Position numbers and translations under genes: made by a program. This document shows positions 25,263 through 34,570 of a DNA stretch of 53,448 bases, piece by piece; the first letter of the stretch is position 1, and the number at the start of each line of letters is the position of its first letter. Origin of the DNA: Terriglobales bacterium (GTDB taxonomy: Bacteria; Acidobacteriota; Terriglobia; Terriglobales; Acidobacteriaceae). The stretch spans positions 1-53,448 of the forward strand of contig JANWKU010000033.1 of assembly GCA_025451215.1 (NCBI GenBank), in the 5' to 3' direction. The notes below the pieces were generated by a model, which was given only the letters and a program-made list of their open reading frames with translations, searched no databases and was not told the origin of the DNA.

Positions 25263-26582
25263 ATGAAATCGAAACTGGCTTTGCGTTGGACTTGCTTCAG
25301 TGCCGTATTTTTGTTTCTACTTATTGCTATTTCTTCTTCCGCCGAAGTCCTCAAAATCGTCGTCAATGACACCATCCAACCGATCACCGAGGAATACATC
25401 GCTCGCGCCATTGCTGAGGCGCAACGAGGCCATGACCAGGCCCTGCTGATTGAGTTGAATACACCAGGCGGATTACTCGATTCCACGCGCGACATCATCC
25501 ACAATATATTGACCTCGCCCGTACCCGTAATTATTTACGTCGCGCCTACCGGGACCCGCGCCGCCTCGGCTGGCTTTTTCATTCTGGAAAGCGCGGACAT
25601 CGCAGCCATGGCGCCCGGCACCAACACTGGTGCGGCGCATCCCGTGCTGATGGGCGGCGGGAAGATGGATGATGTAATGAAGGAAAAAATTGAGAATGAC
25701 GCCGCCGCTTTCATGCGTTCATTCGTCTCCAAGCGAGGACGCAATGTTGACGTGGCGGAAAGCACGGTCCGGCAGTCGAAGTCATTCACGGATGAGGAAG
25801 CTCTTAAGCAGAACCTGATTAACTACGTTGCCCCCAACGAGGCCGATCTGTTTAAGCAGATATCCGCGCAGCCCGTGAAGCGTTTCGACGGCCAACTGGC
25901 CACGCTGCAACTGGTCAACGCTCCGGTGCGGGTTTATGACATGACATTGAAGGAGCACATTCTTGACTACATCATGGATCCCAACGTGGCTTTCATCCTG
26001 CTGGCGATCGGGGCGCTGGCGCTTTATGTCGAATTCAACCATCCCGGAGCGGTCTTGCCTGGAGTCGTTGGCCTCATCTTTATCCTGCTTGCGATTTTTG
26101 CGTTAAACCTGCTTCCGGTGCGCTTCGCTGCCGTCGTCTTAATCTTTGTTTCATTTGTCTTGTTTGCCCTGGAGGCCAAATTCACCACCCATGGCACACT
26201 GGCGATTGGAGGTATCGTGACCATGACCCTGGGAGGACTGCTCCTGGTGGATGCGCCGATTCCTGAGATGCAAGTTCATCTTTTTACGGCGCTGGCGGTA
26301 AGCATTCCGCTGGGACTCATCACCGTGTTCTTGATGAGTATTGCGCTCAAAGCTCGCGCGAACAAGGTAGTCACCGGCGGGCAGGGACTTGTGGGAGAAA
26401 TCGGAATGGCGCAAACGGCTCTTTCTCCATCCGGAAAAGTGTTCGTGCACGGCGAAATTTGGAACGCTACCGCGTCCGGAACTGTAGCGGCCGGGCAGAC
26501 TGTGGTGGTGAGAAACGTGGATGGGCTGCTGTTGCTTGTTGATCCTGCGCCTTCGCTAGAGCCCGTGCCGTCTACCATCTGA
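25263..26582 (+). CDS. NfeD-family membrane serine protease (ClpP-like)
   Basis: A 439-residue membrane protein: signal/anchor (TCFSAVFLFLLIAISSSA), a ClpP/SppA-like protease domain, four to five transmembrane helices (from FILLAIGALALYVEF onward) and a C-terminal soluble OB-fold (NfeD-C, GLVGEIGMAQTALSPSGKVFVHGEIWNA). The active-site serine is in TRAASAGFFI, and PGTNTGAAHPV is the following conserved segment. Long NfeD proteins act with a neighbouring slipin/stomatin, which in archaea is their protease target; the slipin gene follows here. The frame is open from 25203, but the ATG at 25263 begins the hydrophobic signal. Confidence 0.92.
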   Translation: MKSKLALRWTCFSAVFLFLLIAISSSAEVLKIVVNDTIQPITEEYIARAIAEAQRGHDQALLIELNTPGGLLDSTRDIIHNILTSPVPVIIYVAPTGTRAASAGFFILESADIAAMAPGTNTGAAHPVLMGGGKMDDVMKEKIENDAAAFMRSFVSKRGRNVDVAESTVRQSKSFTDEEALKQNLINYVAPNEADLFKQISAQPVKRFDGQLATLQLVNAPVRVYDMTLKEHILDYIMDPNVAFILLAIGALALYVEFNHPGAVLPGVVGLIFILLAIFALNLLPVRFAAVVLIFVSFVLFALEAKFTTHGTLAIGGIVTMTLGGLLLVDAPIPEMQVHLFTALAVSIPLGLITVFLMSIALKARANKVVTGGQGLVGEIGMAQTALSPSGKVFVHGEIWNATASGTVAAGQTVVVRNVDGLLLLVDPAPSLEPVPSTI

Positions 26583-26735
26583 GAAATCATTTTCGAAATT
26601 TCGGCAGGCTTATTGCCATTGGTTTCTTGTTCCCGGCATCCGGCACGGCACTATGACTGCGCCGAATACCGGGGATTTGAGAGTTCATTTGCGGTACAAT
26701 CCGCGCAGATAACATACGGAGAATAGAGAGCATAT

Positions 26736-27530
26736 ATGGGCATCTCGTTAGGGTTTGGAACAATCGTCATCATCATCGTCGCTCTTTACCTTCTGAGCTC
26801 AATTAAAATCCTCGCGGAATACGAGCGTGGGGTCATCTTCCGCCTGGGACGTTTGCTGGAAGCAGCCAAAGGTCCGGGGATTATTTTTGTGTTTGCCCCG
26901 CTCGACCGCATGGTGCGAGTTTCCTTACGGCAGGAAGCGCTGGAAGTTCCGCCGCAGGACATCATTACCCGCGACAATGTGACCCTCAAAGTTAACGCCG
27001 TGATTTTTCTGCGTGTGATAGAGCCCCGGCGCGCGGTTGTGGAAGTTTCCAACTACGTTTACCAGACCTCGCAATTCGCCCAGACAACGCTGCGGTCGGT
27101 ACTCGGCGAAGTAGAACTGGATGAACTGCTGGCGCACCGCGAAAAGATCAATCTCCGCCTACAAAGCATTCTGGACACCCACACCGCGCCCTGGGGAGTG
27201 AAGGTTGCGAATGTGGAAGTAAAGCAGGTGGATATGCCAGAGTCCATGCTTCGCGCCATGGCCAAACAGGCGGAAGCCGAACGCGAAAAACGTTCGAAGA
27301 TCATCCATGCGGAGGGCGAATTTTCCGCCGCGCAGCGATTGGTGGATGCCTCTCACCTGCTCGCCACTGAGCCGGTGAGCATCCAGCTGCGTTATCTCCA
27401 GACCCTCACGGAAATTGGGGTCGAGAAAAACACCACAGTCGTGTTTCCGGTACCGATGGATTTTATGGCGGGACTGCAAAAAATTGTCGGGGCACTTCCG
27501 AATACCACCCCGCCAACGAAAAATGGTTGA
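26736..27530 (+). CDS. Slipin/stomatin-like membrane protein (SPFH/band 7)
   Basis: A 264-residue protein with one N-terminal membrane segment (GTIVIIIVALYLLSSI) and an SPFH domain: YERGVIFRLGRLLEAAKGPGI, EALEVPPQDIITRDNVTLKV and FAQTTLRSVLGEVELDELL, then a coiled coil rich in Ala/Glu (MLRAMAKQAEAEREKRSKI). It forms oligomeric scaffolds in the membrane. Pairing with a long NfeD protein is a conserved bacterial and archaeal arrangement. It is 153 bases after the NfeD gene. Confidence 0.95.
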   Translation: MGISLGFGTIVIIIVALYLLSSIKILAEYERGVIFRLGRLLEAAKGPGIIFVFAPLDRMVRVSLRQEALEVPPQDIITRDNVTLKVNAVIFLRVIEPRRAVVEVSNYVYQTSQFAQTTLRSVLGEVELDELLAHREKINLRLQSILDTHTAPWGVKVANVEVKQVDMPESMLRAMAKQAEAEREKRSKIIHAEGEFSAAQRLVDASHLLATEPVSIQLRYLQTLTEIGVEKNTTVVFPVPMDFMAGLQKIVGALPNTTPPTKNG

Positions 27531-27556
27531 GGTGAACTTGCGTGGGAGGTCGTACC

Positions 27557-28165
27557 GTGGTTGAAGAAGAACTTTCCGAGGACACTGAAATAACGCTGGG
27601 CACGGGCAAAATGCTGTTCCTGTTTTTTGCCCTGGTCGCTCTTTGCGCGGTATTTTTCGGGATGGGCTTCAAGGTCGGCAGAAACTCCGTAAAGGACGCT
27701 GACCTTTCTCCGACGGTTATGGCCAATGTAAACGGTAGCTCGCAATCCTCCACCACAAAGCCATCGGCCAACCCGGACATGACTTTCTACAAGGCCGTCG
27801 GGCAGAATAGCCCCGATCCGCAACTGTCTGCGGCCAACACGAGCCAGCCAGCCTCAGCAGCTTCGTCGTCTTCGTCATCGGCTCCAACAACCGCACCGCA
27901 AGCAACGACTGCGCCAGCCAATCCGGCCGATTCTCTGACAAATGCCAACGGCTATTTAGTGCAGGTAGCGGCGGTCACGAAGCAGGAAGATGCGGATGCG
28001 TTAGTGGACGCGTTGAAGAAGAAGCAATATCCGGCATTTGCCTCCGCGAATGCCGTGGACAAGCTGGTGCACGTGCAGGTAGGGCCGTTTTCTGACATCA
28101 AACAGGCGGAAGACATCCGCACCAAGTTGATGAACGATGGCTACAACCCAATTCTTAAGAAGTAG
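27557..28165 (+). CDS. Membrane-anchored SPOR-domain protein
   Basis: A 202-residue protein with a short cytoplasmic start, one transmembrane segment (MLFLFFALVALCAVFFGMG), a Ser/Thr/Ala-rich periplasmic linker and a C-terminal SPOR domain (GYLVQVAAVTKQEDADALVDAL then LVHVQVGPFSDIKQAEDI). SPOR domains bind peptidoglycan stripped of stem peptides, usually at the division site. I chose the GTG at 27557 since GGGAGG lies 6-7 bases before it; a GTG at 27542 is in frame without such a site. It follows the slipin by 26 bases. Confidence 0.88.
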   Translation: MVEEELSEDTEITLGTGKMLFLFFALVALCAVFFGMGFKVGRNSVKDADLSPTVMANVNGSSQSSTTKPSANPDMTFYKAVGQNSPDPQLSAANTSQPASAASSSSSSAPTTAPQATTAPANPADSLTNANGYLVQVAAVTKQEDADALVDALKKKQYPAFASANAVDKLVHVQVGPFSDIKQAEDIRTKLMNDGYNPILKK

Positions 28166-28256
28166 CTCACTTTCGTCGTCGCGCTTATATACCCATCTAA
28201 CATCCAGTCGCCGTCCCCTACATTGACACCGATCAATTTTCCATTTACAAAACTCT

Positions 28257-28556
28257 GTGGCCGATTCCAGCCAGGACCTCACGCTTAAACTGCAAGCAAT
28301 CGCTGATCCCACTCGCCGCCGTATCCTGCAGGCACTGAAAGAAAAGGGCGGTTGCTCTCTGGGCAAACAAGTGGGCCTCTGCGCCTCGGATATTGAGGTT
28401 CGTATGAAACTTTCACAGCCGACAATTTCGCACCACATGGCAATCCTGACTAAAGCGGGCGTGGTGCACGCGAAAAAAATCGGCCTTTGGCGCTGGTACC
28501 GGCGCAATGAAACCGTGCTGCGCGAGCTGATGAAAAGTCTGAAAGACCAACTCTGA
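28257..28556 (+). CDS. ArsR-family HTH transcription regulator
   Basis: A 99-residue winged-helix protein: LKLQAIADPTRRRILQALKEKGG, the recognition helix in SQPTISHHMAILTKAGVVHAKK, and the wing in GLWRWYRRN. Two cysteines (GGCSLGKQVGLCASDI) sit before the recognition helix and could sense metal or thiol state, but this is not the classical CVC motif. It starts with GTG and is convergent with the histidine kinase gene. Its target is unknown. Confidence 0.9.
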   Translation: MADSSQDLTLKLQAIADPTRRRILQALKEKGGCSLGKQVGLCASDIEVRMKLSQPTISHHMAILTKAGVVHAKKIGLWRWYRRNETVLRELMKSLKDQL

Positions 28557-28580
28557 TTGTTCTCTCACTGCAATGTGGAA

Positions 28581-31500
28581 TTATTTTGCTGCTGCTGCGG
28601 CCTGGACTTTATGCAACAGGCGGCGCGCGCTGGAGATCAAATCCGCCACTTCGAAGGGCTTTACAAGGTACTGGATGCTGTTGTCGTTGAGGAATGTGCG
28701 CAATTCAGTTTCGTTGAGGCTCGAGAAGGTGAATAGGACATGTTTTTCCATGCCCGGCCTATTTTCTTGCAGCCACTTGTAAACTTCCGGCGCGATCCAA
28801 CCGCTGGGCATTTTTCCATCCATAATGACGGCATCAAAAGTGTTTGCCGTGAGCTGGTCTTTGACCTCATCGCACTTCGTGGACGTAACCACTTGCGCGC
28901 CGGCGCCGGCAAGAACGTCGCGTTCAAACTCAAGCACGGCCGGCTCAGCTTCAACCAGCAGAATGCGGCCTTCAATCGCCAACTCGCGCCGGGTTGGCGC
29001 CACAGCCGGTTCAGCCAGTATGGCGCGGTCCGCTACCGGCAGGGCAATTTCAATAATCGCGCCGCCTTCTTCCCTGTTTCGCGCCGTTATGTCGCCGCCA
29101 TGTTCCTTAACGATGCCGTAGCAGATGCTCAACCCCAAGCCTGTGCCTTTGCCCACGTTCTTGGTGGTGTAGAAGGGATCAAATATCTTGCTCGGCTCTT
29201 TAATTCCCGGGCCGGAATCCTGGAACTCAATGTGCACCTGACCATCTTTCGTGGAGATGCGGATGGTCAGCATGCCGCCCTTGCCTGCGTCCAGCATGGC
29301 ATCCACCGCATTGTTGATGATGTTCAGAAAGACCTGCTCCAACTGATGGGAATCGGCAATAACGGGCGCAACCTGGGGACCGATTTCGCGGATCACCTGA
29401 ACGTCATTGACTTTCAGGTCGTAGTCGCGCAGGACAAGCGTTTCATCGAGCACCTTGCAGATGTCCACTTGCTGCTTTTGCGGCTTGCGCTGCCGGGCGA
29501 ACGACAGTAGGTTCTGCACCACGCGGTGCGTCCGTTGCGCCTGCTTGAATAATTTGCCGACAAAGTCCGCGGCCCGTTCGCTTAACCCTTCGCTTTCGAG
29601 AAGCTGCGCATAGCCCAGGATCGCGGTAAGCGGATTGTTCAGTTCATGCGCCACCCCGGCGATGAGCTGTCCGATGGCCGACATTTTTTCGCTTTGCAGC
29701 AATTGTTCCTGCGCCAGACGCAGATCATCGTAGGCACGGCAAGTTTCTTCGTAGAGCCTGACTTTCTCGATGGTGGTGGCCAACTGGCGGCCAATCGCGA
29801 CCAGCAGGTTTTCATCGTTGCCGTTATATTCGCGACTCTCGCGGCTGCTGATACCCATAATGCCGATGGGGCCGTCCTTGCTCCAAAGCAGAACCCAGAT
29901 CCATGCGGAAAGCCCGTCGGCGCGAATAAAATCCGCAAACAGCGAAGGCAGATGTGGCAGATACTCGGGCGTAATCACTTCCGCGCGCGATCGTGTAACC
30001 AAGTCACCAAAGCCCTCGGCAAATTTGACTTCAGCGAAGCGTGCGCGATCGGCGCTGCGTAAGCCCCATCCAGCGCGACGACGGAATGTTATTCCGTCAG
30101 CGGCAGCTAGATAGATAGATCCAGTCTCTCCGCCCAACATGGAAACCACCTGGCGTAAGGTAAGGTTGAGAATTTCGTCCAAATCGAAGGACTGCGTGGC
30201 AATCACGGCCATCGCATTTAAAGCGTTTAACTCGCGATTGCGGCGGCGAATCTCGTCTTCGGCATGTTTCTTTTCTGTAACGTCGAGCAGAAAACCCTGA
30301 TAGCGCTCAATTTTGCCTTCTTCGTTGCGAGTGGCAAAGCTGCTTTCCATTGCGGTGAGCAAGGATCCGTCCTTGCGGCGCAGCGTCATTTCAAAATTCC
30401 GCACGTAATTGTGGAGTTCCATGGCCCGGCGCAGAGCGTCGCGCTGGTCATGAGAATCATAAATTTCGTTTTCGATGTTCAGCGCCAAAAGATCTTCGCG
30501 GTTTCCATGCCCCAACATGCGTACGAAGGCATCATTGCAGTCGAGCATTTTGCCGTCCGCGGTAGCAACGAAAACGCCTTCCTGAACCTGCTCAAAGAGC
30601 CGCCGGTATTTCTCCTCGGCCACGCGATGGTCTGTCACGTCACGGACCACATGAATGGTGCCTTTTTCTTTGCTTCCCTGCTCGCTATACGACGAACTGG
30701 AAACTGTGGAGAATCCTCCAAAACATGGATCCACGCCTTCATAGAAAAAGTCATCGGAGGCAGAACAATAAGGGCAGTTCGTCCACGCACTGTCATGGGG
30801 AAGAACTTCGGTGCAGAGGCGGTCCGCCAGGTCTGACGCGGACTTTCCCAGCCTTTGCAGCAAGGCGCGATTGGCCTTCATGATTTTGAAATCAGAATCA
30901 TGTAGCAACACGCAATCGTGAATCGAATCGAAAGTATTGCTCCACTGGCGGTGGGAGCGGAGAATCTGCTCGACCAGGCGGAAATTTTCCGCTGCCAATC
31001 CCAACTGATGCGCCGTATTTTTAAGGAACTTGAGTTCTTCCGCCGCGTAAGAAATCCGCTTTCGGCTGCCGAGCGTGAGCGTTCCGATCGGCGCCTTCTT
31101 ACCCATGATCGGCACCACAACGATGTGATGAAAATTTTCGCTTTTGTAGAACTCGCGGAGGGTCTCGCCGGCCTGCTGGATCTTTATGACCGCCGGTTCG
31201 CCTTCCCGCAGAACATCCTTGAAAATGCCGTTCGAGGGCAGGGACTGATGATCGCGGACGAAGTCGGCACTTAATCCGATCTGTTGCGTGATTATCATGC
31301 GCCCGCTTTCGATCAAACGGAACCAGGCTGCATCCGTGCCCATTAACGTCTTCAATTCTTCTAACGCGGCCTCCATCATGGGGCCATGTTGCTGGGCCCG
31401 GGCGATGCTGGTGGTGAGTGAATTGATGACTGCCAGCCTCCGCATTTGCAGTCGGGAATCGTCGAACACAATGAACAGCATGCTCACGCCAAGTAAGAGA

Positions 31501-32075
31501 TCGGCGGCGACCGTAATTCCTATCGGGAAATAGACATGGAGCGGCGCCCATTCCAAATGCAGGCAAACCAGGCTCGCGCTGAGCAGCCCGACTCCAAGGT
31601 CAGTGCGCGACCAGCGAAAGTGCAACAGTTGCGCCGCGGCAGCCACTAAGACAATGCGGTAGGCGACCTCAAGGGCAACCCTTAAAGTAATGGAATCAGG
31701 CCAGAGCAGGGGCCGCACAAATGCGAACGCCATCACTGAAATTGCTATGACCGATAACGGCAAGAGAAGGTCGCGGGCGTGGGTGTAGAGGCAAATCGCT
31801 GCGGCGAACAAGCAAACCGCCAGAACGAACTCAGCCTGAGAAATTCCTAATAAATACTTGGCAGGAAAATAAGCACGCCCCCCATGCAGCGTCCAACTAG
31901 AAGAAAAATAAGCCGCCCAGCCCACAATCCAAAACAAGAGATAGCGTTCGCGGAAAGTGCGAAACACCAGGAGACTGGCCGCAAGCATGAGCAGTGCTGC
32001 GGATTCTTCGGCCGTGCGCCGAGAAAACGCAAAACTGCTGAGTGCATACCAAACGCTGAGGGCGGACGCGTTCAT
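28581..32075 (-). CDS. Multidomain hybrid sensor histidine kinase
   Basis: A 1164-residue membrane sensor. Residues 1 to about 215 hold multiple transmembrane helices. They are followed by a GAF-like domain (about 215-375), a PAS domain (about 380-485) with a CPYC pair, a second PAS domain (about 495-610), another GAF-like domain (about 630-780), HisKA with the phospho-acceptor in AGVAHELNNPL (His near 808), and HATPase_c with FLNIINNAVDAM and GTGLGLSICYGIVKEHGG. The C-terminal receiver has Asp near 1086 in DAVIMDGKMP. The receiver's acidic pocket reads VEAEP rather than DDE, but still offers acids. It is divergent from the REC-HD-GYP gene at 32210, a likely partner. Confidence 0.92.
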   Translation of the reverse strand: MNASALSVWYALSSFAFSRRTAEESAALLMLAASLLVFRTFRERYLLFWIVGWAAYFSSSWTLHGGRAYFPAKYLLGISQAEFVLAVCLFAAAICLYTHARDLLLPLSVIAISVMAFAFVRPLLWPDSITLRVALEVAYRIVLVAAAAQLLHFRWSRTDLGVGLLSASLVCLHLEWAPLHVYFPIGITVAADLLLGVSMLFIVFDDSRLQMRRLAVINSLTTSIARAQQHGPMMEAALEELKTLMGTDAAWFRLIESGRMIITQQIGLSADFVRDHQSLPSNGIFKDVLREGEPAVIKIQQAGETLREFYKSENFHHIVVVPIMGKKAPIGTLTLGSRKRISYAAEELKFLKNTAHQLGLAAENFRLVEQILRSHRQWSNTFDSIHDCVLLHDSDFKIMKANRALLQRLGKSASDLADRLCTEVLPHDSAWTNCPYCSASDDFFYEGVDPCFGGFSTVSSSSYSEQGSKEKGTIHVVRDVTDHRVAEEKYRRLFEQVQEGVFVATADGKMLDCNDAFVRMLGHGNREDLLALNIENEIYDSHDQRDALRRAMELHNYVRNFEMTLRRKDGSLLTAMESSFATRNEEGKIERYQGFLLDVTEKKHAEDEIRRRNRELNALNAMAVIATQSFDLDEILNLTLRQVVSMLGGETGSIYLAAADGITFRRRAGWGLRSADRARFAEVKFAEGFGDLVTRSRAEVITPEYLPHLPSLFADFIRADGLSAWIWVLLWSKDGPIGIMGISSRESREYNGNDENLLVAIGRQLATTIEKVRLYEETCRAYDDLRLAQEQLLQSEKMSAIGQLIAGVAHELNNPLTAILGYAQLLESEGLSERAADFVGKLFKQAQRTHRVVQNLLSFARQRKPQKQQVDICKVLDETLVLRDYDLKVNDVQVIREIGPQVAPVIADSHQLEQVFLNIINNAVDAMLDAGKGGMLTIRISTKDGQVHIEFQDSGPGIKEPSKIFDPFYTTKNVGKGTGLGLSICYGIVKEHGGDITARNREEGGAIIEIALPVADRAILAEPAVAPTRRELAIEGRILLVEAEPAVLEFERDVLAGAGAQVVTSTKCDEVKDQLTANTFDAVIMDGKMPSGWIAPEVYKWLQENRPGMEKHVLFTFSSLNETELRTFLNDNSIQYLVKPFEVADLISSARRLLHKVQAAAAAK

Positions 32076-32209
32076 AGTGGTCCCTAGAAAGGGATCATTT
32101 CTTGAATACCATGTCCCCTGCCATTACCCACGGCTTTTCGGGGCTCCCCTGGTTACTATCGGAACCTATGGCTTGAGGTAGAATTGGGCATAGACTGACT
32201 CGAAAAGTC

Positions 32210-33310
32210 ATGCCAGCCGACTCTGTTCGTATCCTAGTGGTGGATGATGAGGAAGCAATCCGCGAGATTGTCTCCTCCATGCTCACCTCCGCGCATTACA
32301 AGTGCAAGCAGGCGCGTTCCGGTATCGAGGCGCTGGCCGTGCTGGATTCCGGCGAAGAATTCGAGCTCATGCTCTCGGACCTGATGATGGCGGAACTGGA
32401 TGGCATCGGTCTGCTGGAGCGCAGCAAAGAGAGATTTCCCGATATGCCCGTGGTCATGGTGACCGCGGTCCACGATATCTCCGTGGCGCTCGGCGCCCTG
32501 CGCAATGGCGCATACGATTACGTCTTAAAGCCGTTTGAGCGCGAGCAGCTTTTGGCCACGGTGCGGCGCGCCCTGGAAAATCGCCGGTTGAAGCTTGAGA
32601 ACCGCGAGTACCAGATGAAGCTGGAAGCTCTGGTCGAAGCGCGCACCGAACAGCTCCAGAAAGCGATGAACAGCCTGGAGCGCTCCTACGACATTACCCT
32701 TGAAGCTTTGGGCGATGCGCTCGACCTTAAAGACGCGGAGACCGAAGGACACTCCAAGCGCGTCACGGCGTTTACCATTGCCGTCGCCCGCCAGATGGGT
32801 ATTTCCACAGATCAAATTCGCGTTATTGCGCGTGGCGCGTTCCTTCACGATATTGGCAAGATGGCCATCCCCGACGCGATCCTGCGAAAACCCGGCGCGT
32901 TGAATCCAGATGAAACCCTGATCATGCGCGAGCATTGTTATCGCGGATATCAGATGCTCAAGAAGATTCCTTTCCTCGCGGAAGCCGCCGATATTGTCTA
33001 TTCGCACCAGGAAAAATACGACGGCACCGGCTATCCTCGCGGCTTGAAAGGGGAACAGATTCCCTTAGGCGCGCGCATTTTTGCCGTGGCTGATACGCTG
33101 GACGCCATTACCTCTGACCGCCCGTATCGTCCCGCGCAAAGCCTGACCGCGGCACGAAAGGAAATTGAAGCCTGGTCGGGCCGGCAATTTGATCCCGAAG
33201 TCGTGGGACAATTTCTCGCCATGCCGGATGATATTTGGGAAGACTTACGCAAGCAGATTGATAAGCAGGTTTACCGTTTCTCGTACACTGCGGCGGGCAA
33301 GGCTACTTAG
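32210..33310 (+). CDS. Response regulator with HD-GYP domain (cyclic di-GMP phosphodiesterase)
   Basis: A 366-residue cytoplasmic regulator. The N-terminal receiver has the acidic pair VDDEE, phospho-acceptor Asp57 in LMLSDLMM and Lys in YVLKPFE. A coiled-coil linker (about 125-165) leads to an HD-GYP domain with GHSKRV, HDIGK, REHCYRGY, HQEKYDGTGYPRGLKG and DTLDAITSDRPYR. Such proteins hydrolyse cyclic di-GMP to pGpG or GMP. The usual HHE has become HQE, so one metal ligand is Gln. It is divergent from the hybrid kinase gene, with 134 bases between them. Confidence 0.93.
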   Translation: MPADSVRILVVDDEEAIREIVSSMLTSAHYKCKQARSGIEALAVLDSGEEFELMLSDLMMAELDGIGLLERSKERFPDMPVVMVTAVHDISVALGALRNGAYDYVLKPFEREQLLATVRRALENRRLKLENREYQMKLEALVEARTEQLQKAMNSLERSYDITLEALGDALDLKDAETEGHSKRVTAFTIAVARQMGISTDQIRVIARGAFLHDIGKMAIPDAILRKPGALNPDETLIMREHCYRGYQMLKKIPFLAEAADIVYSHQEKYDGTGYPRGLKGEQIPLGARIFAVADTLDAITSDRPYRPAQSLTAARKEIEAWSGRQFDPEVVGQFLAMPDDIWEDLRKQIDKQVYRFSYTAAGKAT

Positions 33311-33385
33311 TTCGTTCCTTATCTACAGCACGTCCCAACCAGCCTTCGACACAAAACCAAAAAATCCGGCGATACCGTCATATCG

Positions 33386-34120
33386 TCATCTTTTTTCCGC
33401 CACGCTCATGCGGCTGGCGTCCAATGGGACATCGCGCTGAATCACCATTTGAATGGTTGTGCCCGGCTCCAGCTTCACGTCGCTTCCACGGCTGAACAAT
33501 CCAATGATGGCGCCAACGGCCGCGCCGCCTACGCCGCCAATTTCCGCGCCTTTGGCTCCGCCCGCGAGGCCTCCCAGAACTCCCACCGTGCCGACTTCGC
33601 CCGCATCCTTGGTGGCCTGGCCCAGTTTCGCGCCGGTCTGGCTGTCTTCGCGCACGGTCCCTTCCTGGTCCTTCATGGAGGTCTTGTCCGCTCCCGGCAT
33701 GTTTTGAATGGAGCCCGGCAATATGACCGTGTAACCGGAGGGATAGATAAGAGTGGTGAAGTGCATAAGAATTTCAGCGCGGCCCTTAACGCGCCCGGCG
33801 CGCTGCACATGCGATATGCGGCCCTGCACGTAGGTTCCGGCGGGAACCAGAATGTGGTCATTCAGAACAAAAGGAAATGTTGTCTGCGCATAGACGGGAT
33901 CGCCTTCGCGAGCATTCTTCGTAGAGATGGCCTGGTTGAGCGCCAAAGGAATCTGCGTTCCAGCGGGAATAACGACCTGGTTGGGGGTTGCCGGATTCGC
34001 CGATACAACAGAAACGATCGGCGTCACCTGCACGGCTGGTTTCGCCTGCGCCGCTGGTTTCGCTTGTCCCATGAGCGCGGCGGGCGCAATGAACAATAAT
34101 CCAAACGCAACTGACTTCAT
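33386..34120 (-). CDS. Exported protein with a glycine-zipper tail
   Basis: A 244-residue protein: signal peptide (VAFGLLFIAPAALMGQ), a Pro/Ala/Val linker, a beta-rich core (VVIPAGTQIPLALNQAISTKNAREGDPVYAQTTFPFVLN then ILVPAGTYVQGRISHVQRAG) and a Gly-rich segment (GGLAGGAKGAEIGGVGGAAVGAIIGL) that reads as a glycine zipper able to enter membranes. The core resembles the C-terminal barrel of TrbI/VirB10 proteins. A role in the outer envelope is likely; substrate unknown. The start at 34120 follows GGAGG. Confidence 0.8.
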   Translation of the reverse strand: MKSVAFGLLFIAPAALMGQAKPAAQAKPAVQVTPIVSVVSANPATPNQVVIPAGTQIPLALNQAISTKNAREGDPVYAQTTFPFVLNDHILVPAGTYVQGRISHVQRAGRVKGRAEILMHFTTLIYPSGYTVILPGSIQNMPGADKTSMKDQEGTVREDSQTGAKLGQATKDAGEVGTVGVLGGLAGGAKGAEIGGVGGAAVGAIIGLFSRGSDVKLEPGTTIQMVIQRDVPLDASRMSVAEKR

Positions 34121-34239
34121 TGCGGACCTCCGGAAGAACAACTATGAAAAGTACCAGGTGAAGAGCTTACAAATACGATGCCGCTGCGGCAAGCATTAGT
34201 TATCCCGAAAGTATGATCCCGGCACTGAGGCCTAAAATG

Positions 34240-34521
34240 CTACTTTCCCAGACGCTTTAGCTGGTTCTCACGCACGTTCCCCATGAACTGCGATTGCAGC
34301 TTCTGCACACAACGCTCTCCGCAAACGTGCAGCGTTCCTTCCCGTTCGGCAATGGTTTCATCCCAAGGACAAAGATATAAAACGGGAACTTTGAGATCGG
34401 TAAAGGAAGTCCACATCAACCACCAGCGGTCGGTCGAACTCTTCACAATTCCGCAGTTCGGCCCGGCACAGCGATACACAGAAATCGCGCTTCCACCTTC
34501 AAGTTTCATACGCACCATCAT
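34240..34521 (-). CDS. Small Cys-rich protein of unknown function
   Basis: About 93 residues. Cysteine groups YRCAGPNCGIV, YLCPWDE and HVCGERCVQKL suggest a zinc-binding fold. No membrane segment is present. The open frame extends upstream to 34674, into the 3' end of the NamZ fusion gene, but the family-like part starts with the Met codons at 34521-34509; no clear ribosome site decides among them. It lies 49 bases after the NamZ fusion on the same strand. I do not recognise the family. Confidence 0.6.
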   Translation of the reverse strand: MMVRMKLEGGSAISVYRCAGPNCGIVKSSTDRWWLMWTSFTDLKVPVLYLCPWDETIAEREGTLHVCGERCVQKLQSQFMGNVRENQLKRLGK

Positions 34522-34570
34522 TATGGACAAGGCTGGCCGGGGTTGCAACGGATGCCGTCCATTGCATTTG

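Noticed and set aside
28740-29510. 256-codon open frame antisense to the histidine kinase
   Set aside because: It mirrors the HATPase and receiver domains, which are clearly coded on the minus strand.
33449-34099. 216-codon open frame antisense to the glycine-zipper protein
   Set aside because: The minus-strand gene has a ribosome site and signal peptide; the antisense frame has neither.
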